Source: Bacteroidota bacterium | GTDB lineage: Bacteria; Bacteroidota; Bacteroidia; CAILMK01 | NCBI GenBank assembly: GCA_013287095.1 | Contig: JABDEJ010000008.1 | Location: forward strand, 1 to 35,328 | Reading direction: 5' to 3' | Length of the DNA stretch: 35,328 nt | Shown here: positions 1 to 8,243 of the stretch, in pieces | Layout of the letters: every line of letters starts with the position of its first letter | How positions within the stretch are numbered: the stretch's first letter is position 1 | Notes under the pieces: generated by a model | Database searches by the model: none | What the model saw: only the letters and a program-made list of their open reading frames with translations | Told to the model about the DNA's origin: nothing | Made by a program: the position numbers and the translations under genes

Positions 1-390
1 AAAGCTGAAGCTTGTCTTTGGAAATACGCTTTAAAAGCGAGCAAGATGAAGGGTTACCCTTTTAGACGACAGAGACCAGTCCTAAATTATATTGCTGATT
101 TTATGTGCCTTCCTCTAAAGTTAATTATTGAAGTTGACGGATTTACACATCAGTCGGCCGAACAATCACTAAGAGATCAAAAAAGAGATTTGGATTTAAA
201 GGAAGTTGGCTTCATAACTATAAGATTTTCAGATAATGAAGTTTTGAATGATATAAATAATGTGATTAGAGGGATTGAAAATGCTATTCAAGAAATTGAG
301 ATTTCCACCCCCTACCCCCGCCAGCGGGGGACAGCGCCTAACCTGCCACAGAACGCGGTCCAACAATTTGATAACAAATCAACAACTTAA
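1..390 (+). CDS. DUF559 endonuclease-like protein, 5' end outside window
   Basis: The reading frame is open from the first base, so the start lies upstream; an internal ATG at 46 is not the likely start because family-typical residues (AEACLWKYAL...) precede it. The core has the family signature: FRRQRPVLNYIADF, then LIIEVDGFTHQ with its acidic residues and His, then GFITIRFSDNEVLND. DUF559 proteins have a Vsr/restriction-endonuclease-like fold; their substrate is not established. After about residue 105 the protein leaves the family and runs through Pro/Arg/Gly-rich sequence encoded by a GC-rich hairpin (315-330), so the natural C-terminus was probably replaced. The stop lies 3 nt before the accC start, so the two may share a transcript. 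Family assignment is firm; activity is unknown. Confidence 0.8.
   Translation, partial: KAEACLWKYALKASKMKGYPFRRQRPVLNYIADFMCLPLKLIIEVDGFTHQSAEQSLRDQKRDLDLKEVGFITIRFSDNEVLNDINNVIRGIENAIQEIEISTPYPRQRGTAPNLPQNAVQQFDNKSTT
305..331. repeat. GC-rich hairpin with adjoining C/G-rich tail
   Basis: Arms CCCCCGC (315-321) and GCGGGGG (324-330) pair perfectly around a 2-nt loop, preceded by CCACCCCCTA. On the minus strand this reads as a hairpin followed by TAGGGGGTGG. The plan, hairpin plus G-rich tail, resembles the 32-bp elements at 29435 and 29570, though the arm sequence differs. It lies inside the last codons of the DUF559 frame and is therefore translated. I infer a dispersed small palindromic element. 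Confidence 0.55.
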
Positions 391-393
391 GCT

Positions 394-1731
394 TTGTTTA
401 AAAAAATTCTCATAGCAAATAGAGGCGAAATAGCGCTTCGCATTATCCGTACCTGCAAGGAAATGGATATTAAGACGGTAGCAGTCTATAGCACTGCCGA
501 TCGTGACAGTCTCCATGTACGGTTTGCCGACGAGGCGGTTTGTATTGGCCCACCACCAAGCGCGCAGTCTTATCTGAATATTTCCAGGATCATGGCTGCT
601 GCTGAAATCACTGCAGCAGATGCGATTCACCCCGGGTATGGATTTTTGTCTGAGAATGCCAAATTTTCAGAGGTTTGTGGCATGCATGGCATTAAGTTCA
701 TTGGGCCAAAGCCGGAAATGATCATCGCTATGGGTGACAAAGCGAATGCCAAGGACACCATGAAAAAAGCCGGTGTTCCTGTAGTACCGGGATCTGATGG
801 GTTGGTTACCGATTTAAAAGAATTAAAAAAGATTGCCAAACAAGTTGGTTATCCTATCATTATCAAAGCTTCTGCCGGTGGTGGTGGACGTGGCATGAGG
901 GTAGTATGGGAAGACGGTGAGCTTGAAAAAGCTTTTGAATCAGCAAAGCAGGAAGCCGGTGCCGCTTTTAGCAGCGATGCCATGTATGTTGAAAAATATA
1001 TTGAAGAACCACGTCATATTGAAATACAAATTGTTGGCGATCAGTTCGGTACGTTATGTCATTTGTCGGAGCGCGATTGCTCTATTCAACGCAGGCACCA
1101 GAAACTGATTGAAGAAACCCCCTCCCCTTTTATGACCCCTGAACTCAGGGAGAAAATGGGTGCAGCAGCTATAGCTGCCGGCGCTTCTGTTAATTATGAA
1201 GGCGTGGGTACGGTAGAATTTTTGGTAGATAAGCACCGGAACTTCTATTTCATGGAGATGAACACCCGTATCCAGGTGGAACACCCTGTAACGGAAGAAG
1301 TTATCAGCTATGATCTTATCAAAGAACAAATATTGGTAGCCGCGGGTATCCCCATTTCTGGCAAAAACTACTTCCCTGAAAAATGTGCTATTGAATGCCG
1401 GATCAATGCCGAGGATCCATACAATGATTTCAGGCCAAGTCCGGGTAAAATCCTTAACCTGCACAAACCGGGAGGACATGGCGTACGGGTTGACTCTCAT
1501 ATATATGCGGGATATACCATTCCCCCGAATTATGATTCCATGATCGCCAAATTGATTGTGAGCGCCCGTACCCGCGATGAAGCCATTGTGAAAATGCGCC
1601 GCTGCCTCGATGAATTTGTGATCGAAGGGGTTCATACCACCATCCCGCTGCACCAGCAGATCATGAACGACAAAAACTATATCGAAGGCAAATTCACCAC
1701 TGCTTTCATGAATGATTTTAAGATAAAGTAG
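394..1731 (+). CDS. accC: Acetyl-CoA carboxylase biotin carboxylase subunit
   Basis: ATP-dependent carboxylation of the biotin carried on BCCP, the first half-reaction of acetyl-CoA carboxylase in fatty-acid synthesis. The 445 residues match the usual length. The N-terminus [14 protein letters not shown] is canonical and fixes a TTG start at 394. The ATP-grasp glycine loop GGGGRGM is at residues 162-168. The catalytic stretch [10 protein letters not shown] begins at E288 and contains N290, R292 and E296, in register with the E. coli enzyme. No accB is adjacent in the window; the upstream neighbour is the DUF559 gene, 3 nt away. A propionyl-CoA-type biotin carboxylase is possible, but the lack of a fused BCCP domain and the length favour AccC. 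Confidence 0.95.
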   Translation: MFKKILIANRGEIALRIIRTCKEMDIKTVAVYSTADRDSLHVRFADEAVCIGPPPSAQSYLNISRIMAAAEITAADAIHPGYGFLSENAKFSEVCGMHGIKFIGPKPEMIIAMGDKANAKDTMKKAGVPVVPGSDGLVTDLKELKKIAKQVGYPIIIKASAGGGGRGMRVVWEDGELEKAFESAKQEAGAAFSSDAMYVEKYIEEPRHIEIQIVGDQFGTLCHLSERDCSIQRRHQKLIEETPSPFMTPELREKMGAAAIAAGASVNYEGVGTVEFLVDKHRNFYFMEMNTRIQVEHPVTEEVISYDLIKEQILVAAGIPISGKNYFPEKCAIECRINAEDPYNDFRPSPGKILNLHKPGGHGVRVDSHIYAGYTIPPNYDSMIAKLIVSARTRDEAIVKMRRCLDEFVIEGVHTTIPLHQQIMNDKNYIEGKFTTAFMNDFKIK

Positions 1732-1766
1732 GAGTTAGGGGGGTAGGGCTAAAAAGCTTGTTATTT

Positions 1767-2426
1767 TTAAATTACAATAAATGCCGGGATATGCGAAATA
1801 GGTAATTTTTCAATCCTATAATTTTGCAGGATAGAATTTTCTTCAACTGCCAGAGTCTCACCCACGACCGTACCGTAATCATCAAAAACTAATATGCCAC
1901 CTTTAACAATGTGCGGAATTATGAGGTCCAGAATTGCCTTACTGGGTTTATATACATCCACATCAATATGTACCAAGCTAAATCTGTATTCAGGAAATCT
2001 TTGGAGATAATCCTTTAACGTTAAGGTAATATCACCCTTAACAAGTTCGTAATTTTGAAATTTCTTGCCTTCAAGGTAGAATTCAAGGTCTTCTTTGGGA
2101 ATTCCGGTACCTGAAATTTCATCATGTTTTGTCGCATAATTTATATCCGAATCAAGTTTCAAGTCCTTGGGAAATTCACCAAACATGTCAAATCCTATAA
2201 CTTTTCTGGAAAAAGGGCTCTCAAGAATTTCTCTGAAGGTGAGCCATTGAATCAATGAAACGCCCTTGAAGACACCAAATTCTATCACATGGCCTGGCAA
2301 ATTTACTATTCTCTTATAGAGTTCGTAATGAGCAAGAAGTTTAGGTATTCTGGTTAAATTGCTCGTTAAATAAAAGCCATTCTCATAATCCCAGTTTTTC
2401 CCGGGATCGAAGCCAAATCTTTCCAT
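1767..2426 (-). CDS. TylF/MycF-type SAM-dependent O-methyltransferase
   Basis: 219 residues with a class I methyltransferase fold of the TylF (macrocin O-methyltransferase) family. Motif I is EFGVFKG at residues 49-55, where SAM binds. The family metal-binding acidic residues appear as HIDVDVYKP (D155, D157) and FDDYG (D182, D183), in a context typical of these Mg-dependent sugar methyltransferases. The substrate cannot be told from sequence; relatives methylate hydroxyls of deoxysugars, and in Bacteroidota such genes often lie in surface-glycan loci, but no glycan cluster is visible here. The ATG at 2424-2426 gives the normal N-terminus. The gene stands alone, converging on accC, and a perfect 7-bp inverted repeat lies 17 nt before its start. 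Confidence 0.85.
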   Translation of the reverse strand: MERFGFDPGKNWDYENGFYLTSNLTRIPKLLAHYELYKRIVNLPGHVIEFGVFKGVSLIQWLTFREILESPFSRKVIGFDMFGEFPKDLKLDSDINYATKHDEISGTGIPKEDLEFYLEGKKFQNYELVKGDITLTLKDYLQRFPEYRFSLVHIDVDVYKPSKAILDLIIPHIVKGGILVFDDYGTVVGETLAVEENSILQNYRIEKLPISHIPAFIVI

Positions 2427-2442
2427 GATTTTGTTTTGTACT

Positions 2443-2465
2443 GGTTAAACTACCTCAATTTAACC
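2443..2465. promoter_or_regulatory. Inverted repeat upstream of the methyltransferase gene
   Basis: GGTTAAA (2443-2449) and TTTAACC (2459-2465) form perfect 7-bp arms around 9 nt, about 17 nt before the ATG of the leftward methyltransferase gene. The place and symmetry fit an operator or a 5'UTR hairpin. No clear TAnnTTTG element was found next to it. Confidence 0.35.
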
Positions 2466-2784
2466 GCAATATTAGAGAAAGTGATTAACAAAAGGGATGG
2501 CTGCTAAATTTTTAACCTTCTCATACTGTCAAATGTAGTACTCACATGAAATTGCGACATGCTTTTTCAAATAGGATTGAATAAATAGCTATGCATAAGG
2601 CGATCCCTCCCACTACGCTTCTTTAAAAATTTTATTTTTTTTACAACGTATCATAATGATTATAAAATATTTACATTGTATCTTAATCCTGCCCGAAAAA
2701 AAATAAAAATTTTACCTAACCTTTTGCCCATCGCCATCGTCTATATACAAAAGACATCTTTTTTGCCATCGGATGTCTGGAAGT

Positions 2785-2876
2785 GGTGAGGTTGTGAACA
2801 AAAAAAAGAAGGGGACAAGTAACATGCCCCCTCAGTATAGAAAAAAAATAAAATAACCTCGTTTGCAACCTTCACC
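2785..2876. other. Nested inverted repeats, possible structured RNA
   Basis: An imperfect outer stem pairs 2785-2799 (GGTGAGGTTGTGAAC) with 2861-2876 (GTTTGCAACCTTCACC). Inside, GGGGACA (2811-2817) pairs with TGCCCC (2825-2830) with one bulge. Just upstream AGACATC (2752-2758) pairs with GATGTCT (2772-2778). Read leftward, the inner hairpin is followed by TTCTTTTTTTTG, which looks like an intrinsic terminator for a minus-strand transcript; read rightward there is no T-run. No minus-strand gene upstream explains it. Confidence 0.35.
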
Positions 2877-3064
2877 TCTTTCCTTGAGATGGCATAGCTT
2901 TGATATTACCCGAACTGCGAATTTAATAAAAAAACCGATTCGTGGTTCAAATTATTTTCATCCCAAATGGAAAGGTAATATCCCAAACATCGTGGTGAAA
3001 ATCCTTTAATACTTTGAGACTCTTATTGGCAACTCTGGCTCTCGCTCGGGTTTCTGCAAGATTC

Positions 3065-3081
3065 GTTAACAAAAAGTTAAC
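3065..3081. repeat. GTTAAC pair with 11-bp spacing
   Basis: GTTAAC occurs at 3065-3070 and 3076-3081, separated by AAAAA. The 11-bp repeat distance is the same as in the TTAA array at 11964-12044. It lies about 420 bp from the nearest gene start. Confidence 0.4.
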
Positions 3082-3436
3082 AAGCCCCCATCCACCAACG
3101 CAGTTTTTTAGATTCTGATTTTAGATTACCATTCAATCAAATATATTTTTGTAGTTTTATCGCAAACTATCATCATTAGATCAATTGACCGGGCAGTTTA
3201 TGAAGATTTTCTTGTCGACGGTTCGATTTATTCCCATATGAAAGGATTTTGCGATTTTTGTCATTATTTTTAAAAGCTAGGACATAAAACTTTTTTTAGC
3301 TAAATAATATCTTAACTAAGGCTTTATATATGATAGCTCCAATTTAATAAATTCATAATACTTTCTTAAAGTGGAAGGATACCAATGTAAGGTTTTAGTA
3401 ATTTTTGACGACTTTTTGAAAAAAAAATAAAAAAAA

Positions 3437-3468
3437 CTTGCTTATATAAAAAAAGCTTACTTCCTTTG
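3437..3468 (+). promoter_or_regulatory. Bacteroidota-type promoter for the gene at 3504
   Basis: CTTG (3437-3440), a 20-nt spacer, then TTCCTTTG (3461-3468), one base from TAnnTTTG. The transcript start would fall near 3474, leaving a leader of about 30 nt without a Shine-Dalgarno site. Confidence 0.5.
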
Positions 3469-3503
3469 TATCAGAGAGGGTCACACTAACGCCCTAAAAT
3501 CAA

Positions 3504-5060
3504 ATGAAAAAAATACTACTATTTGCAGTTTCGCTGTTTGCTGCAACCTTTTCAAACGGCCAATATGGGCAGAAAGCTATAACGCTGACGGACGACAATG
3601 TTCAGCTTCAGTCAGGCACCATTCATGAGCATTCTGCAAGTGTTAAAAAGGTAAAATTACCTTCTACAGGTTCTAAAGCTACCTGGAATTATTCAGGCCT
3701 CACAGGAGGTTCTGCTATTACTTATGGGTACCTTAGTAATGTTGGCAAAAACAGAATTAAGGCGTTCTCTAATAATGCTGCTATAGATACTGGACTTTTT
3801 GAACAGTTCGATTCGTCATTCGGAGATACGTACCCCACTAGTTATGTTTTTGATGAAGATTCCAAAGGCCTGTTTTTCGCGGGCTTTAATACACCGCGTT
3901 TTCCAAGTTACCTGCAGACCGGATATACAGATGACAGTCTGGTTATTGAACAGCAGACCTCCTGCCCTAGCAAAAGAGTGAATGTCATACAATTCCCAGC
4001 GACAAATAACAGTAGCTGGAGTTCTAACTATACAATGACAACACATTGGCATGTTACGCTTGATGAACTTGGTTGGTCAAACGTTGAAGCTACTGAAGTT
4101 GAGTACACAATGGTTAAAGACAATATAGTTGGTTATGGGGACTTGAAGATCCCAACTACCAAATCATACAATCAGCAAAATGAATTTGATGCACTTATGG
4201 ATAAGCATTCATTAATTACCATTGACAGCATTTTTGTGGGGCCTGTGCCAACTGATGCCTTTGGGCTTAGCTGGCCGCTTGGTTATCCAACTGCTGCATG
4301 GCAGGTTGCGCAGTATAATAAGCTATACCCAGGTTTTGTAGATACCTATGTAGGTACAATTGAATATGTTTATTTAGCCGTTTATGGACTTACTGTGACC
4401 ATAAATCCTATTGATCCTTATGGGCTATTGCTTTCGAACGGAGTAACTCAGGGTATGCCAACATATACGGATTACTCTGAAATTTTTTACACTCAGAATT
4501 CATTCAGGCCTGCAATCACATTCGATTTCGGCGCAGATAATTCCTATTCAACAATTGCAGGTATTGTTTATAACCAGGATATAACCGGAGATGGAAACGG
4601 TAATAAAGGATGCAGATATACTGAAGGTTCAAATTTGCGCCCATGGAGGTGTAGCCATGATTTCCACAAGCATGATTATAAAAGTGTACAGTTAACAGGT
4701 AATAAATTCGGTCATGCGGGATCAAATGCTCAGGTAAACGGTGGAAGTGGAAATGCAACAGGTTTGCAATCTGATCTAAACGCCTCCACTCAGTTTAGTG
4801 TTTATCCCAATCCTTTGGTAAATAGTTCAGCACTGAATTGCAGTATGCTTAAAAATTCAGATGCGACCTGGACTATTTGCATTATGAACATGATTGGACA
4901 AGTGGTTGAAACAGTTCCTGTATCAGCACAAGGCAAACTTAATATTCCAATCTTATTAAATGAAAACATGAAGAGTGGCTTATATATTGTAAACGTTTCT
5001 GATGAAACCGGACAACGCGTTGGGCTTAGTAAAGTTAATGTGATAAGTGCTTCGAATTAA
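3504..5060 (+). CDS. Secreted protein with T9SS type A sorting domain
   Basis: 518 residues. A signal peptide covers about residues 1-20 (MKKILLFAVSLFAATFSNGQ). The last 80 or so residues form a type A T9SS sorting domain, beginning FSVYPNPLVNSS and ending in the typical beta-sandwich with GLYIVNV. The protein would be exported by Sec and then released or anchored at the cell surface by the type IX system. The 400 residues between match no family I recognise; they are rich in Tyr, Ser, Asn and Gly, as is usual for such exoproteins, and contain a short Cys/His-rich stretch near GCRYTEGSNLRPWRCSHDFH. It is transcribed alone: promoter at 3437-3468, strong terminator at 5089-5126. Secretion is well supported; the function is unknown. 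Confidence 0.85.
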   Translation: MKKILLFAVSLFAATFSNGQYGQKAITLTDDNVQLQSGTIHEHSASVKKVKLPSTGSKATWNYSGLTGGSAITYGYLSNVGKNRIKAFSNNAAIDTGLFEQFDSSFGDTYPTSYVFDEDSKGLFFAGFNTPRFPSYLQTGYTDDSLVIEQQTSCPSKRVNVIQFPATNNSSWSSNYTMTTHWHVTLDELGWSNVEATEVEYTMVKDNIVGYGDLKIPTTKSYNQQNEFDALMDKHSLITIDSIFVGPVPTDAFGLSWPLGYPTAAWQVAQYNKLYPGFVDTYVGTIEYVYLAVYGLTVTINPIDPYGLLLSNGVTQGMPTYTDYSEIFYTQNSFRPAITFDFGADNSYSTIAGIVYNQDITGDGNGNKGCRYTEGSNLRPWRCSHDFHKHDYKSVQLTGNKFGHAGSNAQVNGGSGNATGLQSDLNASTQFSVYPNPLVNSSALNCSMLKNSDATWTICIMNMIGQVVETVPVSAQGKLNIPILLNENMKSGLYIVNVSDETGQRVGLSKVNVISASN

Positions 5061-5088
5061 TCAATAAAAATAAATACTAATCAATGGG

Positions 5089-5126
5089 TATCCCATGTTC
5101 GCTAAAGCGGGCATGGGATATTTTTT
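5089..5126 (+). terminator. Intrinsic terminator after the T9SS gene
   Basis: TATCCCATG (5089-5097) pairs perfectly with CATGGGATA (5112-5120). The stem continues through two U-G wobbles into CGCT/AGCG. TTTTTT follows at 5121-5126. It separates the 3504 gene from the redox operon. Confidence 0.9.
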
Positions 5127-5203
5127 GTTTCTGTACCTATTTAATAAGATTCATCCGGCCCCATACCCCGAAAAGGGTATCACAATTTACACAAATAGCG
5201 GTA

Positions 5204-5234
5204 TTGTGGAGGCTAAACCCAGGCCATACCTTTG
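5204..5234 (+). promoter_or_regulatory. Promoter of the oxidoreductase-Rieske-porin operon
   Basis: TTG at 5204-5206, a 20-nt spacer, and TACCTTTG at 5227-5234, an exact match to TAnnTTTG. The start site would be near 5240, about 22 nt before the ATG at 5262. A short palindrome (ATACCC at 5163-5168, GGGTAT at 5175-5180) lies 24 nt upstream and could be a regulator site. Confidence 0.7.
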
Positions 5235-5261
5235 CTTCATCGAATAGAATACCTACGCATT

Positions 5262-6479
5262 ATGAAAAAAATATCTTTTCTTATTTTTTTGTTAACCGGC
5301 ATTAGTCTTATAGGCATCGCCACGTCCTGCTCCAAGTTGACGGATATGATCAACCCTGAAAATGGTTTGTGCGGTCCTATTGGCCTGTCAAGTACACAGG
5401 CGATACTTTTTTCCCAGGGCAATGATGAGTTTTTTGCAACCCGAACCACTGCCACGGGGCTTGGGCCCTATTTTGTGGCCACAGGCTGCGGCAGCTGCCA
5501 TACCAGCGATAACAGGGGCCATCCTTTCACTATTTTGACCCGTTTTGGCCAGACAGATAGCACGGGGAATAAATTCCTGGCAGAAGGCGGGCCACAGCTC
5601 GGTAATTTCTGCCTGCCCGGCTATACGCCACAACAAGTACCGCCCGGAGCCACCAGCAGCAAATTTATTGCACCCATAACTGCAGGTGTAGGGTTTCTGG
5701 AGGCCGTCCCGGATTCGGAGATCCTGGCCATGGCTGCAGCAAACCGCAATAATCCCGATGGTGTAAGGGGGCATCCAAACTATAATGCCATTCCATCTTA
5801 TGTCACACCTCTTTATGGTGCAATACAAAGGTCAGATGGCAAATATATTTGTCGCTTTGGACGTAAGGCTTCTACTTATAACTTATTACAGCAGGTGGCC
5901 AATGCTTATAACCATGATATGGGCATTACTTCCACATTCATGCCATATAATCCCTACAATTACCAGGACCAGACACTTCAATCACCTTCTACACCCGAAG
6001 TTGACAATAACACATTGACCTCTAACGTGTTTTATGTAACCTGTTTGCAGGCGCCCATTCAGCGGGATTCTTCAGATCCTACTGTGAAGCGTGGCAATGG
6101 GGTTTTCACACAGATCGGCTGTGGAACATGTCACCAGCAAAGCCTTACCACCGGATATTCACCAATAGCATCACTTTCTTATCAGACTTTCAGCCCATTC
6201 ACCGACCTATTGGTTCATGACATGGGCCCGGGCCTGGACGATGGCTACACGGAAGGCAATGCCAAAACTTCAGAATGGCGCACAACCCCCTTGTGGGGCC
6301 TTGGACTTGCACCAAATGTCCAGGGCGGTAAAACTTACCTGATGCATGATGGCAGGGCCGGCAGCATAGAAGAGGCCATCCGGATGCATGGCGGAGAGGC
6401 CGCTGCGAGTGCAGGACGGTTTAACAATCTTTCCAATGATGACCGCAACGCGCTTATCACCTTTCTGAAATCACTTTGA
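5262..6479 (+). CDS. Di-heme oxidoreductase (DUF1111/DHOR) lipoprotein
   Basis: 405 residues from the ATG at 5262; a TTG 30 nt earlier lies inside the -7 promoter element and is rejected. The N-terminus is a lipoprotein signal with Cys23 as lipid site (GIATSC). Two c-type heme sites, CGSCH (76-80) and CGTCH (287-291), and the C-terminal MHDGRAGSIEEAIRMHGGEA stretch identify the DHOR/DUF1111 family, related to di-heme peroxidases. Members are described as putative thiol oxidoreductases or peroxidases and often sit beside metal-uptake genes. It should be in the periplasm, anchored in a membrane. It is the first gene of an operon with the Rieske protein (6 nt after its stop) and the porin. Family is firm; substrate unknown. 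Confidence 0.9.
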   Translation: MKKISFLIFLLTGISLIGIATSCSKLTDMINPENGLCGPIGLSSTQAILFSQGNDEFFATRTTATGLGPYFVATGCGSCHTSDNRGHPFTILTRFGQTDSTGNKFLAEGGPQLGNFCLPGYTPQQVPPGATSSKFIAPITAGVGFLEAVPDSEILAMAAANRNNPDGVRGHPNYNAIPSYVTPLYGAIQRSDGKYICRFGRKASTYNLLQQVANAYNHDMGITSTFMPYNPYNYQDQTLQSPSTPEVDNNTLTSNVFYVTCLQAPIQRDSSDPTVKRGNGVFTQIGCGTCHQQSLTTGYSPIASLSYQTFSPFTDLLVHDMGPGLDDGYTEGNAKTSEWRTTPLWGLGLAPNVQGGKTYLMHDGRAGSIEEAIRMHGGEAAASAGRFNNLSNDDRNALITFLKSL

Positions 6480-6484
6480 TTGTT

Positions 6485-6916
6485 ATGGAAAGAAGGGACT
6501 TCGTAAAAACATGTGGAATGGCTTGCCTAGCAGGAACATTTTTAAGTGTACTCGTTGAGAGTTGCAGCACAGATAAAATGGTAAATGCTGAGATGGACAA
6601 GGCTGGTCTTGTGATACCTGTTTCTGATTTCAAAAAAGCAGATGGATCCTTTAGAAAATACCTTGTGCTGCAAAATGAGAAGCTTCGGTATCCTGTTTGT
6701 ATTTATCGTTTCAGCGAAATGGAATACACTGCATTGCTTATGGAATGTACCCATCAAAATACCGAACTTGAGGTGTTTGGAGACAAACTGCAATGCCCCG
6801 CACACGGTAGTGAGTTTAGCGACAGAGGTATTGTATTAAATGGACCTGCGGATACCAACCTGAGAACTTTTCCCGTAAAAATTCAAAACGATCGAATACA
6901 TATAAGCTTAATATGA
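6485..6916 (+). CDS. Rieske [2Fe-2S] protein with Tat-like signal
   Basis: 143 residues from the ATG at 6485. The N-terminus MERRDFVKTC carries a twin-arginine motif (RRDFVK) followed by a hydrophobic run, and then LVESC, a possible though atypical lipid site (Glu at -2, Cys27). The cluster ligands are C88TH90 and C104PAH107 in a standard Rieske arrangement; the tail RTFPVKIQNDRIHISLI is typical of the fold. No catalytic domain is present, so this is an electron carrier rather than an oxygenase. Tat export fits a folded Fe-S protein working in the periplasm. Placed between the di-heme oxidoreductase and the porin (its TGA overlaps the porin ATG), it likely exchanges electrons with the heme protein. 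Confidence 0.9.
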   Translation: MERRDFVKTCGMACLAGTFLSVLVESCSTDKMVNAEMDKAGLVIPVSDFKKADGSFRKYLVLQNEKLRYPVCIYRFSEMEYTALLMECTHQNTELEVFGDKLQCPAHGSEFSDRGIVLNGPADTNLRTFPVKIQNDRIHISLI

Positions 6917-8193
6917 AACCACTTACAATTTTTGCTTTTGCCTTTACATTTCTTCTGTTTCCCCATGCCTCGAATGCACAAATAGACAGCAGTTTGCTTA
7001 AACCGTCAGCACACGCGGATACCACCAAAAAAACGCTTGACATGGATGCCATTTATAACCGCCCATTTCTGAAATTTGGCAAAATGCCTGTTTCAATAGG
7101 TGGATATATGGAGGCGGATTGGCAATATGTATCTACTTCCGGGATTTCAATTGGCAACCAATTCCAATTCAGAAGGTTCAGCCTTTTTGTGGCATCTACC
7201 ATATCCAAACACATTAAATTCATGTCGGAAATTGAATATGAAAATGATCCGGCCGGCGATCCTGACCAGGCTAAAACCGGACCTGAATTTGAGATCGAAT
7301 ATGCGGCCCTTGATATTGAGCTCCATCCCCTGTTCAACCTTCGTGGCGGCATGGTCTTGAACCCGATCGGCGCTTTTAACGAAAACCATGATGGCCCTAA
7401 ATGGGAATTTACGGACAGGCCAATTGCCATGACGCAATTGCTGCCCGATACCTGGAGCAACCCGGGATTTGGCGCTTATGGAAAAAAATACTCAAGTCAT
7501 TGGATGTACGGATACGAGGCTTATGTAACAGGGGGTTTTAATGATGCCATTATAGACAATGCCGAAGGAAAAACTTTTTTGCCTGCTGCCAAAAGCAGCC
7601 TTACAAGGTTTAACTCCAGTGCCAGCGGTGAGCCACTATACACCGGAAAAATTTCAGTGGGAAACGACAAGATCGGTGAGTTGGGACTTTCCTATATGGG
7701 CGGGGTTTACAATACCTGGGAAATTGAAGGAACAAAAGTTGACGACAAAAGAAGCGTAAATGTCTTTGACGTTGATTTCCATACCACATTGCCATCCCTG
7801 CATACAAATATTATAGCAGAATATGTTTGGATTGCCGTGGATATGCCACAGGATTACACACCTCAATACGCTGGTCATCAGGATGGTGGCTTTATAGATA
7901 TTGTACAGCCTATTTTTAGGGGCAAGATATTGGACTGGGACCATGCTACGATCAATGTAGCCTTGAGGGGAGAATATGTGGATTGGAACCAGGGCGATTT
8001 TGCTTCCACAGGTGCCAGAATGTACAACGATCTTTGGAGTGTGATGCCCGGTATCAGTTTCAGGCCTACACCTCAAACCGTATTGAGGCTTAATTACAGG
8101 CACCAGATGTCAAGAGACATTACCGGCAATACAATCGGGGCAACCATCGGGCCTACGGCCGGTATCAGTTTCGGGATAGCCACCTATTTTTAA
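6913..8193 (+). CDS. Outer-membrane porin, OprO/OprP-like
   Basis: 426 residues with a Sec signal (about residues 1-23, ending SNAQ) and a C-terminal aromatic residue (GISFGIATYF) as expected for an outer-membrane beta-barrel. The body has alternating polar/hydrophobic strands and resembles the phosphate-selective porin O/P group (FRRFSLFVASTISKHIKFMSEIEYEND, then GAFNENHDGPKWEFTDRP). The ATG overlaps the Rieske stop as ATGA, so the two are translationally coupled. It likely brings the substrate of the redox pair, or its metal or anion product, across the outer membrane. Anion choice cannot be judged from the sequence. No obvious terminator follows. Confidence 0.85.
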   Translation: MKPLTIFAFAFTFLLFPHASNAQIDSSLLKPSAHADTTKKTLDMDAIYNRPFLKFGKMPVSIGGYMEADWQYVSTSGISIGNQFQFRRFSLFVASTISKHIKFMSEIEYENDPAGDPDQAKTGPEFEIEYAALDIELHPLFNLRGGMVLNPIGAFNENHDGPKWEFTDRPIAMTQLLPDTWSNPGFGAYGKKYSSHWMYGYEAYVTGGFNDAIIDNAEGKTFLPAAKSSLTRFNSSASGEPLYTGKISVGNDKIGELGLSYMGGVYNTWEIEGTKVDDKRSVNVFDVDFHTTLPSLHTNIIAEYVWIAVDMPQDYTPQYAGHQDGGFIDIVQPIFRGKILDWDHATINVALRGEYVDWNQGDFASTGARMYNDLWSVMPGISFRPTPQTVLRLNYRHQMSRDITGNTIGATIGPTAGISFGIATYF

Positions 8194-8243
8194 GAACCTG
8201 ATAACTCGAACCACCTGGCGTTCGGGAAACGGTACCAGGCTCA

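Larger units (their letters stand above)
2427..3503. other. 1.08-kb AT-rich region without a recognisable gene
   Basis: No convincing coding frame on either strand and no tRNA-like fold. It contains the 2443 inverted repeat, a set of nested inverted repeats at 2752-2876, a GTTAAC pair at 3065-3081, and a promoter at 3437-3468 serving the gene at 3504. On the minus strand a stretch around 2940-3100 stays open for about 50 codons, but I do not recognise the peptide and it has no start. It may hold a small RNA or decayed sequence. Confidence 0.6.

Noticed and set aside
1054..1653. 200-codon open frame on the minus strand
   Set aside because: It lies wholly inside accC and its peptide has no family features; accC is certain on the other strand.
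2940..3100. About 50-codon open stretch on the minus strand in the gene desert
   Set aside because: No start codon context and no recognisable family; too short to call a gene or pseudogene.
5232..5261. Upstream TTG start for the di-heme oxidoreductase
   Set aside because: It lies inside the TACCTTTG promoter element, and the ATG at 5262 gives a proper lipoprotein signal.
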